Of a stretch of DNA of 64,000 nt, positions 37,800-47,673 are shown in pieces. Below the pieces are notes generated by a model that did not search any database, was not told the DNA's origin, and saw only the letters and a program-made list of their open reading frames with translations. Each line of letters begins with the position of its first letter. The first letter of the stretch is position 1. Both the position numbers and the translations under genes were made by a program. Source of the stretch: an uncultured bacterium (lineage in GTDB: Bacteria; Spirochaetota; UBA4802; UB4802); NCBI GenBank assembly GCA_937920495.1, contig CALEUQ010000027.1, positions 1 to 64,000 of the forward strand, in the 5' to 3' direction.

Positions 37800-38088
37800 A
37801 ATACCTTCAAGAATTTTTACAAATTCATCCAGCGCATTATCCAAACAAAACGCAATAAACTTAGCAAGCAACATCTCCCACAGCTTCTTTACATCCATAA
37901 AAAACTCTTACTCGTCCTAAAAACAACACCAGATGAAAGCGCTTCCAGTTGGTCCCTTTTTTTAGGATATGAAAGCTGTGTAAAAGATTTTACATCAGCC
38001 TTTTCGCATTGTGCATTCCAGATAAAAATGTGCGTTGCGACATATTGTAGTGCTCAGAATAAAATTTTATTAATTCCCCTTTTTCCAT
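37800..38088 (-). pseudogene. Degenerate copy of the gene at 1-385
   Basis: The minus strand starts with an ATG at 38088 and matches the gene at 1-385 along most of its length (GAGCACTACAATATGTCGCA, GGAAGCGCTTTCATCTGGT, GTAAAGAAGCTGTGG and others). The copy has a deletion of about 13 bases early on that leads to a stop, an extra A in CCTAAAAAAAGGG, and an added base near TTGTTTTTAGGACG. It stops matching where the radical SAM gene begins. It is clearly not expressed as a full protein. Confidence 0.85.
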
Positions 38089-38196
38089 ATTTTTGGGAAA
38101 TGATATTATCCATTACAAGGTATTTCATATTTGCGTTAATTTCTTATGCATAAAAAACTCTACTTAAAAATAATATCATTGCATAAAAAGATTGCT
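38089..38196 (+). repeat. Dispersed intergenic repeat, copy 2
   Basis: This matches 49140-49252 closely and 866-935 in part. It lies directly upstream of the pseudogene start and so may be the old 5' region of that gene family. It includes two ATGCATAAAAA-like words in direct order. Confidence 0.7.
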
Positions 38197-38340
38197 TCTT
38201 TTGTACAATTCCCCACACTTGCGGAATGAGCCAAAGATCTTATAACTATTCCTCCCTTATGAAGTTTACTACTATTTTATTCCTATATGATGAAATCCTG
38301 GGGTTATCCACCTGCGTCGTGCATGAAAACCTCATTTTTA

Positions 38341-38814
38341 TTATTGAATATTAATAGAATATTGTGCTATGTTTGCTTTTTTATCATTAACCATTATTAC
38401 TTCAGTTACTGCATTTGCTTTAGTTTCAAAGTAATAGAAATTTGGTTTTGGCTGCAATATGTTGTTTAATTTTTTATATTCACCTTCACGCTCATCCAGT
38501 ACCCACTTTTCAATTACAATAAGATGTGTATTGGGCGATAGTTTTGCTTCAAAATATTTTTTTTGCGATTCCAGCCCTATAGTTGTTCGTCCCGCATCAA
38601 TCTTATCAATAAATATTTTATAATAGCACCGTTTGTCATCATCAGGATTAGCAATACCAATATCGTATGCAATAAATCTGAAATTAATATTGACCTGAGC
38701 GGGAGCAATAACCGGTTCAACCGGTGCCTCATATCCTGGAACCGATTTACAAGAAATCATACAGCTCACTGATGCTACTAATACCACAATAATGCTTTGT
38801 ATCATAGTCCTCAT
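38341..38814 (-). CDS. Putative lipoprotein
   Basis: A lipoprotein signal (IVVLVASVSCMISC) is followed by about 135 residues with a beta-rich profile and no known motif (IAYDIGIANPDDDKRCYYKI). ATG overlaps the stop of the upstream PPC-repeat lipoprotein gene (ATGA), so the two are coupled and may work together in the envelope. Confidence 0.65.
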   Translation of the reverse strand: MRTMIQSIIVVLVASVSCMISCKSVPGYEAPVEPVIAPAQVNINFRFIAYDIGIANPDDDKRCYYKIFIDKIDAGRTTIGLESQKKYFEAKLSPNTHLIVIEKWVLDEREGEYKKLNNILQPKPNFYYFETKANAVTEVIMVNDKKANIAQYSINIQ

Positions 38815-40376
38815 GGCTTATCCTTTATCTCAATAAAATATATACCATCATAGATATCGTTTAAAGGCTTCAGTATACAATATCCTTTTGCATCGATTAT
38901 TTCATTAACAGTTACTGACTGCCCTGCCTTCACTTTAACTGTTTGCAGGATATATCCCAATGAATCTGTAACAGAGAATGAAACAGGTATTTTTTCAGGT
39001 GCTGTAATCACAAAGAATTTCTTTTGTCTTCCTTTATAGGAAAGCACATAATAGTCAGTATCAGCTTTCTTTGATATGTATCCTGTTATCCTGTTACCCT
39101 GTATCATGTTAGCCTGTTCTTTTGTATCATTTGGTTCTACATCACTCATATCAGGTATATTCACAGGAACTATCGCCAATGCATAATTATTATCAAGATC
39201 AAGCTGACCGCGTTTTGCCCATACCTTTACATAAAATGGTGCACTTAAAAAAAGATTAGGGTGTAGTTCTTTCTGTCCTGTTCCTTCGTTATTGACTGAA
39301 TATAGCTCCTCACCTTTTGTGTTGTATATTGCAAACAGTACATCTAATGTCATGGGCGGTGTTACTTCAACACGGTACCATCTATTTTCAAAGCTATCGC
39401 CACTATATATATAGTAATCCACATCACTATCAGGATAAATCCTGCCCATTATAGTATCAGCTACAACCGGTGTTGCAACATGCATCATATTATTTGGTTC
39501 AATCTCGGTTGTATTATCATAACTTCGTGTGCTCACTGTAAGGCTATAGGGTGTTTCATTATTGGCGGCATAATTTTTTGCAGCCACCATAATATAATAA
39601 TTACCTGTAGCAGACAAGCCAATGCCTTTTGCTATCTGACTTACACCCTGCCCCTTCGGATTTGAAGAAAACAACACGGTACCCTGCGCGTCAACAATAT
39701 CAAGCTGTGCCTCTATACCAGTAACACCGGTAACCTCAACATCACACACCACCGGAGCGGCATCAACATAAAACATAAACCAATCCTCTTCCCTATTGGG
39801 ATTTACCGCATTGGTATTTGCTTTGTTAAACGCAGGCGAATAATAACCGCGAATAGGAACACCTATTTGCAGTGTAGTAGCAGATAATATTGAATCATTA
39901 GGCTCTAACTCAAAGCCTTCCGCATCTTCCTCTGTAATCGACAGTGTATAGGAATTTTCTGTATTTTTTATTCGCTGATCTTTATCTCCATGTGAAATTG
40001 AAACATAGTATCTCCCCGGTTCAACCTTAAATCCTCTAAGCCTTTCAGGCGCAGATTTGCGCATATCATCTACATACTTCAATGGCAGCGCACCATCATC
40101 GGAAGCTTTCCATAGTGTAAAAGCAATATTTACTCCCTTAACTGCAGAAACGCTTATATCAAAAAGCACCGGCATTGTTACATCTATCATATAAAAATCA
40201 ACATCACTTTCAGCGTTAATAAAACCTTCTATTGGCTTTCCTGTATTTATCAGATTTGCCTGAGCATAAGTATCATTGGGCTCAATTTCAAATATCTTTT
40301 CTTTTTTACATGCACCTGCAAAAATAATACAGCAAAGTATCAAGTAAATCCATAATTGTTTTTTTATCATATACAT
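38811..40376 (-). CDS. Lipoprotein with four PPC-type repeats
   Basis: The signal ends CIIFAGAC. The mature part has four copies of a domain starting EPND/EPNN with a following A and G (EIEPNDTYAQANLI, ELEPNDSILSATTL, EIEPNNMMHVATPV, DVEPNDTKEQANMI) and D-D-Y endings such as SDVDFYMI and KADTDYYVL. These are bacterial pre-peptidase C-terminal (PPC) domains, here without a peptidase, so the protein is probably an exposed binding lipoprotein. No strong ribosome site is seen; ATG 40370 is an alternative. Confidence 0.8.
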   Translation of the reverse strand: MYMIKKQLWIYLILCCIIFAGACKKEKIFEIEPNDTYAQANLINTGKPIEGFINAESDVDFYMIDVTMPVLFDISVSAVKGVNIAFTLWKASDDGALPLKYVDDMRKSAPERLRGFKVEPGRYYVSISHGDKDQRIKNTENSYTLSITEEDAEGFELEPNDSILSATTLQIGVPIRGYYSPAFNKANTNAVNPNREEDWFMFYVDAAPVVCDVEVTGVTGIEAQLDIVDAQGTVLFSSNPKGQGVSQIAKGIGLSATGNYYIMVAAKNYAANNETPYSLTVSTRSYDNTTEIEPNNMMHVATPVVADTIMGRIYPDSDVDYYIYSGDSFENRWYRVEVTPPMTLDVLFAIYNTKGEELYSVNNEGTGQKELHPNLFLSAPFYVKVWAKRGQLDLDNNYALAIVPVNIPDMSDVEPNDTKEQANMIQGNRITGYISKKADTDYYVLSYKGRQKKFFVITAPEKIPVSFSVTDSLGYILQTVKVKAGQSVTVNEIIDAKGYCILKPLNDIYDGIYFIEIKDKP

Positions 40377-40782
40377 TCAAATCCAATTAATGTTTTTATA
40401 TAGTATAATTTTAGCTAAATTGTTATCACCATTACAATTTAAGTCAAGCATCATTTTTTCTTGACAGTTAATGTATACTCTACATATAACAATATATGTG
40501 TTAACATGTGAGCATTCACTAAATATTTTTTGTGCGATAGTTACTGTTGAATACTGTCACAATAAGTTAGATAGTCCTTAGCAAAATCATTGAACAAGAC
40601 AAATTGCACTAACATGATATTGCAAACCTCATTGTATCGTAATAATACACTTACATTTTTTGTTGTTCACCTTCTTGAGTGATGATAGTATATGCGCAAT
40701 AATCTAACAATAATAGATCGGAATTTACAATAAAAATTACAGATACATTCTACTATTAATTATTAAACTGAAGGAGATCACC
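40377..40782. other. Intergenic region with an orphan promoter
   Basis: No coding sequence is supported in these 406 bases. A good promoter-like pair points to the plus strand (40461-40490), about 290 bases before the next gene, and a perfect GCGATAGTTAC lies at 40534-40544. Confidence 0.5.
40461..40490 (+). promoter_or_regulatory. Predicted promoter with no close gene
   Basis: TTGACA (40461-40466) and TATAAC (40485-40490, spacer 18) fit a sigma-70-like promoter. It could drive the small gene at 40783 with a long leader, or a small RNA. Confidence 0.5.
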
Positions 40783-41097
40783 ATGACCACAAAATCAAAA
40801 ATGTATGTAATAGGAATTGTGCTGGCAATTCTTTTGCTTTCCGGTGTATATGTATACTTCAAGTTCTTTTTTTCCTACGAACAGAAAAACATTCTACAGC
40901 GAAAAATTGAAACAATAACAGGGCAAAACCTCACCATCACTGTATTTGGTTATGATGGCAGGATAATTAAACGGTGGTACGGCGTTCAAAAGATCACCAC
41001 ACCAAAAGATGGTAGGAACTACTCTTTCTTTTACACTCGTGAAGGTAAATATGTTCAGATTCCATCTTCCGTGTGGTATATTGCTGAAGAGGAGTAA
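40783..41097 (+). CDS. Small single-TM hypothetical protein
   Basis: A membrane segment (residues 8-30) is followed by about 70 soluble residues (TVFGYDGRIIKRWYGVQKIT). AAGGAG precedes the ATG. recG starts 2 bases after its stop, and the recG ribosome site GAGGAG lies in its last codons, so the two are coupled. No function is known. Confidence 0.7.
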   Translation: MTTKSKMYVIGIVLAILLLSGVYVYFKFFFSYEQKNILQRKIETITGQNLTITVFGYDGRIIKRWYGVQKITTPKDGRNYSFFYTREGKYVQIPSSVWYIAEEE

Positions 41098-41099
41098 TC

Positions 41100-43184
41100 G
41101 TGCTTGACCAGAGTATTCAGTACTTAAAAGGTATTGGCCCAAAACGCGCACAACTTCTGAAGCAGGAAATGGGCATTGAAACTATAGAAGATTTACTCTA
41201 TTTTTTGCCCAGGAAATATATTGACCGCTCAAATACTAAATTAATCAAAGATTGTTTTGTTAATGACTATGTCACAGTTGCTGGAGTTATTAAAGAGGTA
41301 AAAATTTCAGGCCATCGACGTAAATTCCTTGAAGTTGTGATAGACGATGGCAGCGATACATTATCAGGTGTTTTTTTTGGCGGCATACAGTATTTTCTCA
41401 AGCTTTTTGAAGTTGGTGATATGGTACTCTTTTCAGGCAAGGTGGATTACTACAACACCAAGCAGATAGCCCATCCGGAGTATGATTTTATTGGCGATAG
41501 TTCTGATGCTCTGCACACTGGCAGGATAGTGCCAATATATCCTTCAACAGAGACACTCAAAACACATGGATTCAACTCACGAGTGTTTAGAAAGATCATC
41601 CATAATGCACTTGAAATTACAAAGCAGCATATACAGGAACCCTTTGACAGTGAAATGGTCTATAGGTTGAAACTGATGCCGCTATCACAGGCTATACAGC
41701 AGATTCATTTTCCTGCCACCATGGATGAAGCACATCAGGCACGTGTGCGGTTGGCATTTAACGAACTTTTTTTCCTTCAATATTACCTGCATCTTTCACG
41801 GCAATATATCAAAGAAACACAGAAACACTCAAAACCTGTTATTAATGAATCCCTGTATAACCATTTTATACACACCTTACCATTTGCGCTTACCGATGAT
41901 CAGAAAAAAGCTGTGCAGGAAATCATTAACGATTTAAATGCCGATTTCCCCATGAATCGTTTGTTACAGGGTGACGTTGGTTCCGGGAAAACAGTTGTTG
42001 CAATGATTGCAAGCATGGCGGTGGTTAGCCGCGGACAGCAGGTTGCCTTTATGGCACCAACCGAGATACTGGCTCAACAGCATTATACTACATTTAAAAA
42101 ATTTGTTCCGGAATCAATACACGTACAGCTTCTTACCGGTTCAACCCCTGCAGTACATCGGAAAGCGATACTTTCAGGATTAAAGGAAGGTTCTGTCAAT
42201 ATACTTATTGGCACTCATGCATTGATTCAGGAATCGGTGCAATTTGCCAATTTAGGTTTTATTATTATTGATGAGCAGCATCGCTTTGGAGTCAATCAAC
42301 GTGCTAGCTTGCGCACAAAGGGTTATATGCCCGACCTTTTAGTTATGACAGCAACACCCATTCCCCGGTCACTATCGCTTACATTATATGGTGATTTGGA
42401 TATTTCTATAATTAAGCAAAAGCCTGCAAACAGAATTCCTATTACTACATTGGCATTCCCTGTATCAAAGATAGATGCAGTGTATCGTTCACTGGAAAAA
42501 TATATGGATGAAGGCAGGCAGGTATATTACGTGCTTCCGTTAATTGAGGATTCAGAAAAGCTGGATTTAAAATCCGCCACAGCAACCTATGAACAACTTG
42601 TAGAACGTTTCCCTACAAAAAAAATTGCACTGTTACATGGCAAACTACCCAATGATGAAAAAGAAAAAATTATGCAGGAATTTAATAACCACACCATTGA
42701 TCTTCTGGTAAGCACAACCGTCATTGAAGTAGGAATTGATGTTGCCAATGCATCCATTATTGTTATAGAACATGCAGAAAGGTTTGGTCTTTCACAGCTT
42801 CATCAGTTACGTGGTCGTGTGGGAAGAGGTGAACATAAATCCTTTTGTGTGTTGATGTATCCTGATGATATATCTCAGGAAAGCATGCACCGCATACATA
42901 TTTTAACATCAACCGATGATGGTTTTGTTATTGCCGAAGAGGATTTAAAAATGCGCGGAGCAGGTGAATTCATTGGTACCCGCCAGCATGGCCAGGGGAT
43001 TGCCTTTGAATTTGCTGATCCCATTAATGATTTTGAACTTATCAAAATATCCCGTGAAGAAGCACAAAAGCAGGTTGAAAGATTAAAAGATATCCCGGCA
43101 CTTTTTGAAAATATTAAACGAACACATGCAATGAACATACTGGAAGGATTAAGAAAAAAACATATACTGGCACTTCTTTCATAA
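41100..43184 (+). CDS. recG: ATP-dependent DNA helicase RecG
   Basis: RecG regresses stalled forks and branch-migrates junctions. The N-terminal wedge region is present (DQSIQYLKGIGPKRAQLLK). The helicase has GDVGSGKTVVA near residue 290, DEQHRFG and the C-terminal RGRVGRGEHKSFCVL. Length (694) is normal. The start is GTG 41100 with GAGGAG about 7 bases before. One GCGATAGTT site lies in it. Confidence 0.96.
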   Translation: MLDQSIQYLKGIGPKRAQLLKQEMGIETIEDLLYFLPRKYIDRSNTKLIKDCFVNDYVTVAGVIKEVKISGHRRKFLEVVIDDGSDTLSGVFFGGIQYFLKLFEVGDMVLFSGKVDYYNTKQIAHPEYDFIGDSSDALHTGRIVPIYPSTETLKTHGFNSRVFRKIIHNALEITKQHIQEPFDSEMVYRLKLMPLSQAIQQIHFPATMDEAHQARVRLAFNELFFLQYYLHLSRQYIKETQKHSKPVINESLYNHFIHTLPFALTDDQKKAVQEIINDLNADFPMNRLLQGDVGSGKTVVAMIASMAVVSRGQQVAFMAPTEILAQQHYTTFKKFVPESIHVQLLTGSTPAVHRKAILSGLKEGSVNILIGTHALIQESVQFANLGFIIIDEQHRFGVNQRASLRTKGYMPDLLVMTATPIPRSLSLTLYGDLDISIIKQKPANRIPITTLAFPVSKIDAVYRSLEKYMDEGRQVYYVLPLIEDSEKLDLKSATATYEQLVERFPTKKIALLHGKLPNDEKEKIMQEFNNHTIDLLVSTTVIEVGIDVANASIIVIEHAERFGLSQLHQLRGRVGRGEHKSFCVLMYPDDISQESMHRIHILTSTDDGFVIAEEDLKMRGAGEFIGTRQHGQGIAFEFADPINDFELIKISREEAQKQVERLKDIPALFENIKRTHAMNILEGLRKKHILALLS

Positions 43185-43189
43185 AAAAT

Positions 43190-43891
43190 TTATTTTCCAC
43201 AACAGTTTTTATACTTTTTTCCGCTACCACACGGACATGGATCGTTTCGTCCAATTTCTGTACCAGTTTGTTGTTGAATAGCCTCAATTATATTCTTGTT
43301 ATTCATTTTTTGTAAATTAAATATCTTTGCATGCTCCTTTAATGCGATCTGCGTATCCCACATTACTTTCACAAAACCTGTTAATTTTTTCAGGAAAGTG
43401 GTATCATTGGCAAAATCCTCTTCCGACCACTTCTCTTCCATGCCTACAACCAGGGCTTTCAGTAGATTAACATTGCCAATAAAAATTGAATAAATTTTAT
43501 TGACTTTCTCGTTTTTCAGCATCTCATCTAACTGGCCTGTAGATAAATATTTTAAAAACGTCTCAGCACGCATAATGCTTGCTGTAACATACGCTACATA
43601 GGCTTCACGGGTTTTAATGTCAAAATCAGGCTGGTCAAGTTCATTGTTGTCAAAGCGCTGTAATCGTAACAGATAAAACCATAACGACTCAATCTGATCT
43701 GCAACTTCTTTATTTTCCAGTACTTGTTCAGTAAAAAAATCTTTTACTATCGACCGCAAGGTAAAATTGCCTGAAGATGCCTGTACTCCCAAAATAGCGG
43801 CCTTAAGATTATAGATATCTATTGGTATATTATTCTTATCCAGAATCTTTTTAAAATGTTCATCCCCTTTATACTGTTTAACCGTGAACAT
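43190..43891 (-). CDS. SEC-C motif hypothetical protein
   Basis: A helical region of about 210 residues with no known motif ends in [19 protein letters not shown], a zinc-binding SEC-C motif like that at the tail of many SecA proteins. The SecA in this window lacks this tail. It is third after ftsH and the 554-residue gene, with a 14-base gap, and is convergent with recG. The function is unknown. Confidence 0.8.
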   Translation of the reverse strand: MFTVKQYKGDEHFKKILDKNNIPIDIYNLKAAILGVQASSGNFTLRSIVKDFFTEQVLENKEVADQIESLWFYLLRLQRFDNNELDQPDFDIKTREAYVAYVTASIMRAETFLKYLSTGQLDEMLKNEKVNKIYSIFIGNVNLLKALVVGMEEKWSEEDFANDTTFLKKLTGFVKVMWDTQIALKEHAKIFNLQKMNNKNIIEAIQQQTGTEIGRNDPCPCGSGKKYKNCCGK

Positions 43892-43905
43892 ACCAGACCT
43901 TTATC

Positions 43906-45570
43906 TTACTTAAATATTGTCTTGTCTACATAGCGATTAAAAATTAATATTTGTTTCTGATTATACACCTGTAAGGCTTTTTGTTTTATAAATGATTTAC
44001 GGTCCAACTTTTTCAATGTTTCTGGATTTAATGTCCCAAGATATGCATCAATTTTTGCAACAAATTCGTCAATCTCAGAAAAATATTTTTTTGAAACCTG
44101 CCTTCTTATCAAATCCAGAGCATTAACACTATCAAACGGCAAATCTCTATTATTGATATTATTTTCCCACCATTCTAAAACAATTGTCTTTAAAAATTCG
44201 TATGGGACTAACTTTTTGATTTTCTTACCATCCCTTGAACTGAAACAGTACCCCTGTCCTGTTATCTGCATATCAGCTAAAAGCAAACGGAATACGGTAT
44301 GTGGCCCCAAATGATAATAAAACAGCCATCGATCATTGTCAGAAATTTCAAAATACTCAATACTTTCATCTAAGATGGATACAATCTTTTTACTGATGAA
44401 CTCGATAAAATCTTCAACAATATCATATATTTCTTTATCGATAGTCAGCTTTAACAATGCCCTTCGCAATTCTGATCTAATCTGGTCATCTGTGAGTTTT
44501 GTTTTGGTATAATAGACCATATATTCAAGATCTTCCTTTTCTATATTCAATACATTCTCATCTATCGGTAAAATATATGGCTCGCGTGTATTCCATGGTT
44601 TTGTTCCTTTCACTGTAAATGGAACTTTGCTTTGTTGGGTAACATATTCAGAGTGCGCTGAACTTTTACTGTCATCATTTTGTTCATGTGTGCGATAAAT
44701 AGCAGAATCCGCAGATTGCTCTAACACATGAAAATTAGTTACCCCTGATGTTTGTTGTATATCCTGTTTAAAAGAATCCAACTGATTATTATCTTTGTTA
44801 GAGATATTGAGTTCATTCAACAAACTTTGCACTGAATAAGATTTATATTCATTGAACTGCAATTTTGATCTGATGTCTACATCAGCCAGATTATAATGCT
44901 GGGAAAGCAATCCTAAATGGTGAGCTATTAATTCCAAAAAAGTATCTGTTGCTTTACACAAACTATAACCTTCAACAATAATATCATTCAGTACCAAAGA
45001 AAGTTGCCTGCCACCGTCAGCAAAATTAAACACTGCAGATTGTTTTTCAAGTTCATTCCAATCTTTTTTTATAAGGCTATTGAATGCACGCAATAGGATA
45101 TATATATCTTTGAGTACTATAAAGTCCAATCTGCTATCATCAGGATAATCATCCGGGAAATAAAGAGGGAAATCTTTGGTTGCTTTTCGTCTTAAACTTG
45201 CTTCATTAATTTCATTTAAAAATTTGTCTGTAAGAATTTCAATATCTTCAACAATTTTAAATATTGAATATGAAGATTTTTTTATTACAGGAACTACCTG
45301 CTCGGGAACCTCAGTAATGTCCAATCGTGACCGTAAAAGCTTTGCCAATTCAATATGTCTGTGTATTCCATTTGAAATTCCACGTTTAAAAAACTTTGCT
45401 ACTTCTGTTACATCTTTTTTGTCAGTGATTGGTTTTTTTTGTAGCGATGCTTCATCGAATGAACTATCAAGAGTGGGTTCTGCAAAATGTTTTACATGTC
45501 CTTTCTGAACTGTGTAATCTTTCTCGCTATCTATATCCTGCAATAACCTGTCGAGTTCATCATCTATCAT
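43906..45570 (-). CDS. Hypothetical protein co-transcribed with ftsH
   Basis: I do not recognise this 554-residue protein. It is mainly helical and soluble, with a polar Ser/Gln/Asp-rich stretch near 280-325 and no membrane segment. It begins 11 bases after the ftsH stop with GAGGG before its ATG and is followed by the SEC-C gene. Confidence 0.65.
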   Translation of the reverse strand: MIDDELDRLLQDIDSEKDYTVQKGHVKHFAEPTLDSSFDEASLQKKPITDKKDVTEVAKFFKRGISNGIHRHIELAKLLRSRLDITEVPEQVVPVIKKSSYSIFKIVEDIEILTDKFLNEINEASLRRKATKDFPLYFPDDYPDDSRLDFIVLKDIYILLRAFNSLIKKDWNELEKQSAVFNFADGGRQLSLVLNDIIVEGYSLCKATDTFLELIAHHLGLLSQHYNLADVDIRSKLQFNEYKSYSVQSLLNELNISNKDNNQLDSFKQDIQQTSGVTNFHVLEQSADSAIYRTHEQNDDSKSSAHSEYVTQQSKVPFTVKGTKPWNTREPYILPIDENVLNIEKEDLEYMVYYTKTKLTDDQIRSELRRALLKLTIDKEIYDIVEDFIEFISKKIVSILDESIEYFEISDNDRWLFYYHLGPHTVFRLLLADMQITGQGYCFSSRDGKKIKKLVPYEFLKTIVLEWWENNINNRDLPFDSVNALDLIRRQVSKKYFSEIDEFVAKIDAYLGTLNPETLKKLDRKSFIKQKALQVYNQKQILIFNRYVDKTIFK

Positions 45571-45581
45571 ACAAACCCTCT

Positions 45582-47504
45582 TTATGTTGGAATTACTTCT
45601 TTATCATCCAACAAAGGTTTTTGTGATGCTTTCTTTTTAATTTTTTCTGATTGTGGTTCTTCTTCAGGCTGCTCAGGAGTTTCACCATTATGAATAGGTG
45701 GCAATGGTTCACCCTTCATTAAAAGTTCAATTTCCTGGGCATTCAGTGTTTCACGCTCTATAAGGTTTGTTGCAATCAACTCAAATTTGTCACTGTGTTC
45801 TTGTAAAAGATTTATAGCTCTGTCCCTGCAGCTGGTGACGATATTATGAACTTCCTTATCAATAAGCTGTGCTGTTTCTTCACTGTAATCTCTATGCTGA
45901 GCTATCTCACGAGCTAAAAATATCTGTTCTGTCTTTTTGCCAAACGCAAGCGGCCCCAATGTTTCACTCATTCCCCACTCACACACCATACGGCGGGCAA
46001 TATCAGTAGCACGCTCGATATCATTGCTTGAACCTGTAGTAACCTGGCCAAATTTCATCTTTTCAGCAACATGGCCGCCAAATAAAATTGTGATCTGATT
46101 GAGCCAGTATTCCCTGTTATGCAAATGGCGTTCTTCTTTGGGTAAATGCATAGTTAACCCTAAGGCCCTTCCACGTGGAATAACTGTTACCTTATGTACA
46201 GGATCAGCTCCGGTCAGTATACCCAGCAACGCATGCCCGGCCTCATGGTAGGCAATAACCTTTTTTTCTTCGGCAGAAATGAGCACCGATTTACGCTCAG
46301 GACCCATCAATACTTTATCCTTGGCATCTTCCATCTCAAGCATGCCCACACGCTTCTTATTCCGTCGTGCAGCCAGTAGCGCTGCTTCATTCACAAGATT
46401 TGCAAGGTCAGCTCCAGTAAAACCGGGTGTACCACGAGCAATAACCTTTAAATCCACATCTTTTGCCAATGGAATTTTACGAGTATGAACTGCTAATATT
46501 TTTTCCCTTCCTTTTATATCAGGTATATCAACCACAACCTGGCGGTCAAAACGGCCAGGCCTGAGCAACGCAGGGTCAAGCACATCAGGTCTGTTGGTTG
46601 CAGCAATAATAATAACACCTTCGTTTGTTTCAAATCCATCCATTTCAACAAGGAGCTGATTCAGCGTTTGTTCACGTTCATCATGCCCACCACCAAGTCC
46701 AGCACCACGAAGCCTGCCAACAGCATCTATCTCATCAATGAATATGATGCAGGGTGCATTACGTTTACCCTGTTCAAAAAGGTCTCTTACCCGCGAAGCA
46801 CCAACACCAACAAACATCTCCACAAAATCAGAACCGCTGATGGAAAAAAATGGCACACCAGCCTCGCCTGCTACAGCGCGTGCAAGCAGCGTTTTACCTG
46901 TACCCGGAGGCCCTACCAGAAGCACCCCTTTGGGTATCTTGGCACCTATGGTAATGAATTTCTTAGGGTCTTTCAAAAATTCAATGATTTCCTGAAGTTC
47001 CACTTTGGCTTCATCCACACCTGCAACATCAGCAAATGTTACTTTATTTTTTGTTTCAGGCTGTAATTTGGCCCGCACCTTGCCAAAACTCATTGCCTTG
47101 TTGCCGGTAGACTGTATCTGGCGAATCATAAAAAACCAGATAAATCCAAAGAAAAGAAGCCACGGCAAAAAATTAAGCAGCCCCTTCCAGAAGAGGTTAT
47201 CATCAGCTTCTTCGCCTTTAATTTCAACTTTATTGCTAATAAGTGTCTTTATTAAATCAGGATCCTGGTATGGTATAATTGTCTCAAAAAGATAGACTTT
47301 ATCGCCCTTGGTAAATGTACCTTCTATCTTTTTGCCATTAACTATCGTAACCGATTTAACCTTGTTTTCATACACTTTCTTTATAAAATCACTATATTGC
47401 AGCTGCTCAACTTTTTGTGTATTTATATCATTCATTCTGAATATGGCGATAGCAAGTAGCGCTATAAGCAAAAGCAGAGCAACCTGTTTAGCAGCTTTAT
47501 TCAT
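45582..47504 (-). CDS. ftsH: ATP-dependent zinc metalloprotease FtsH
   Basis: FtsH degrades membrane and short-lived cytoplasmic proteins. Two membrane segments flank a periplasmic domain, followed by AAA ([46 protein letters not shown]) and the zinc site [11 protein letters not shown]. Length (640) is usual. A GGGAG site precedes the ATG. The tail is charged ([12 protein letters not shown]). tilS lies upstream on the same strand, a common order. Confidence 0.97.
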   Translation of the reverse strand: MNKAAKQVALLLLIALLAIAIFRMNDINTQKVEQLQYSDFIKKVYENKVKSVTIVNGKKIEGTFTKGDKVYLFETIIPYQDPDLIKTLISNKVEIKGEEADDNLFWKGLLNFLPWLLFFGFIWFFMIRQIQSTGNKAMSFGKVRAKLQPETKNKVTFADVAGVDEAKVELQEIIEFLKDPKKFITIGAKIPKGVLLVGPPGTGKTLLARAVAGEAGVPFFSISGSDFVEMFVGVGASRVRDLFEQGKRNAPCIIFIDEIDAVGRLRGAGLGGGHDEREQTLNQLLVEMDGFETNEGVIIIAATNRPDVLDPALLRPGRFDRQVVVDIPDIKGREKILAVHTRKIPLAKDVDLKVIARGTPGFTGADLANLVNEAALLAARRNKKRVGMLEMEDAKDKVLMGPERKSVLISAEEKKVIAYHEAGHALLGILTGADPVHKVTVIPRGRALGLTMHLPKEERHLHNREYWLNQITILFGGHVAEKMKFGQVTTGSSNDIERATDIARRMVCEWGMSETLGPLAFGKKTEQIFLAREIAQHRDYSEETAQLIDKEVHNIVTSCRDRAINLLQEHSDKFELIATNLIERETLNAQEIELLMKGEPLPPIHNGETPEQPEEEPQSEKIKKKASQKPLLDDKEVIPT

Positions 47505-47633
47505 ATAATCTCCCGTGGTTATTTGTGATGATTAAAAGTTTTGCATACATCATACTATAGTCTTTACTTACAAGATACTACAATTACCGAAATACTCAAA
47601 TAAATTTATTATTGCCTTCCTGACTTTTAGTGT

Positions 47634-47660
47634 GTAATCAGGATAAAAGCCGGTTGGCTT
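47634..47660 (-). terminator. Weak possible terminator of tilS
   Basis: On the minus strand AAGCC and GGCTT form a short stem (47647-47660) followed by TTTTATCC, 14 bases after the tilS stop. The stem is only 5 bp. Confidence 0.3.
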
Positions 47661-47673
47661 ACATCGGTAGCTA

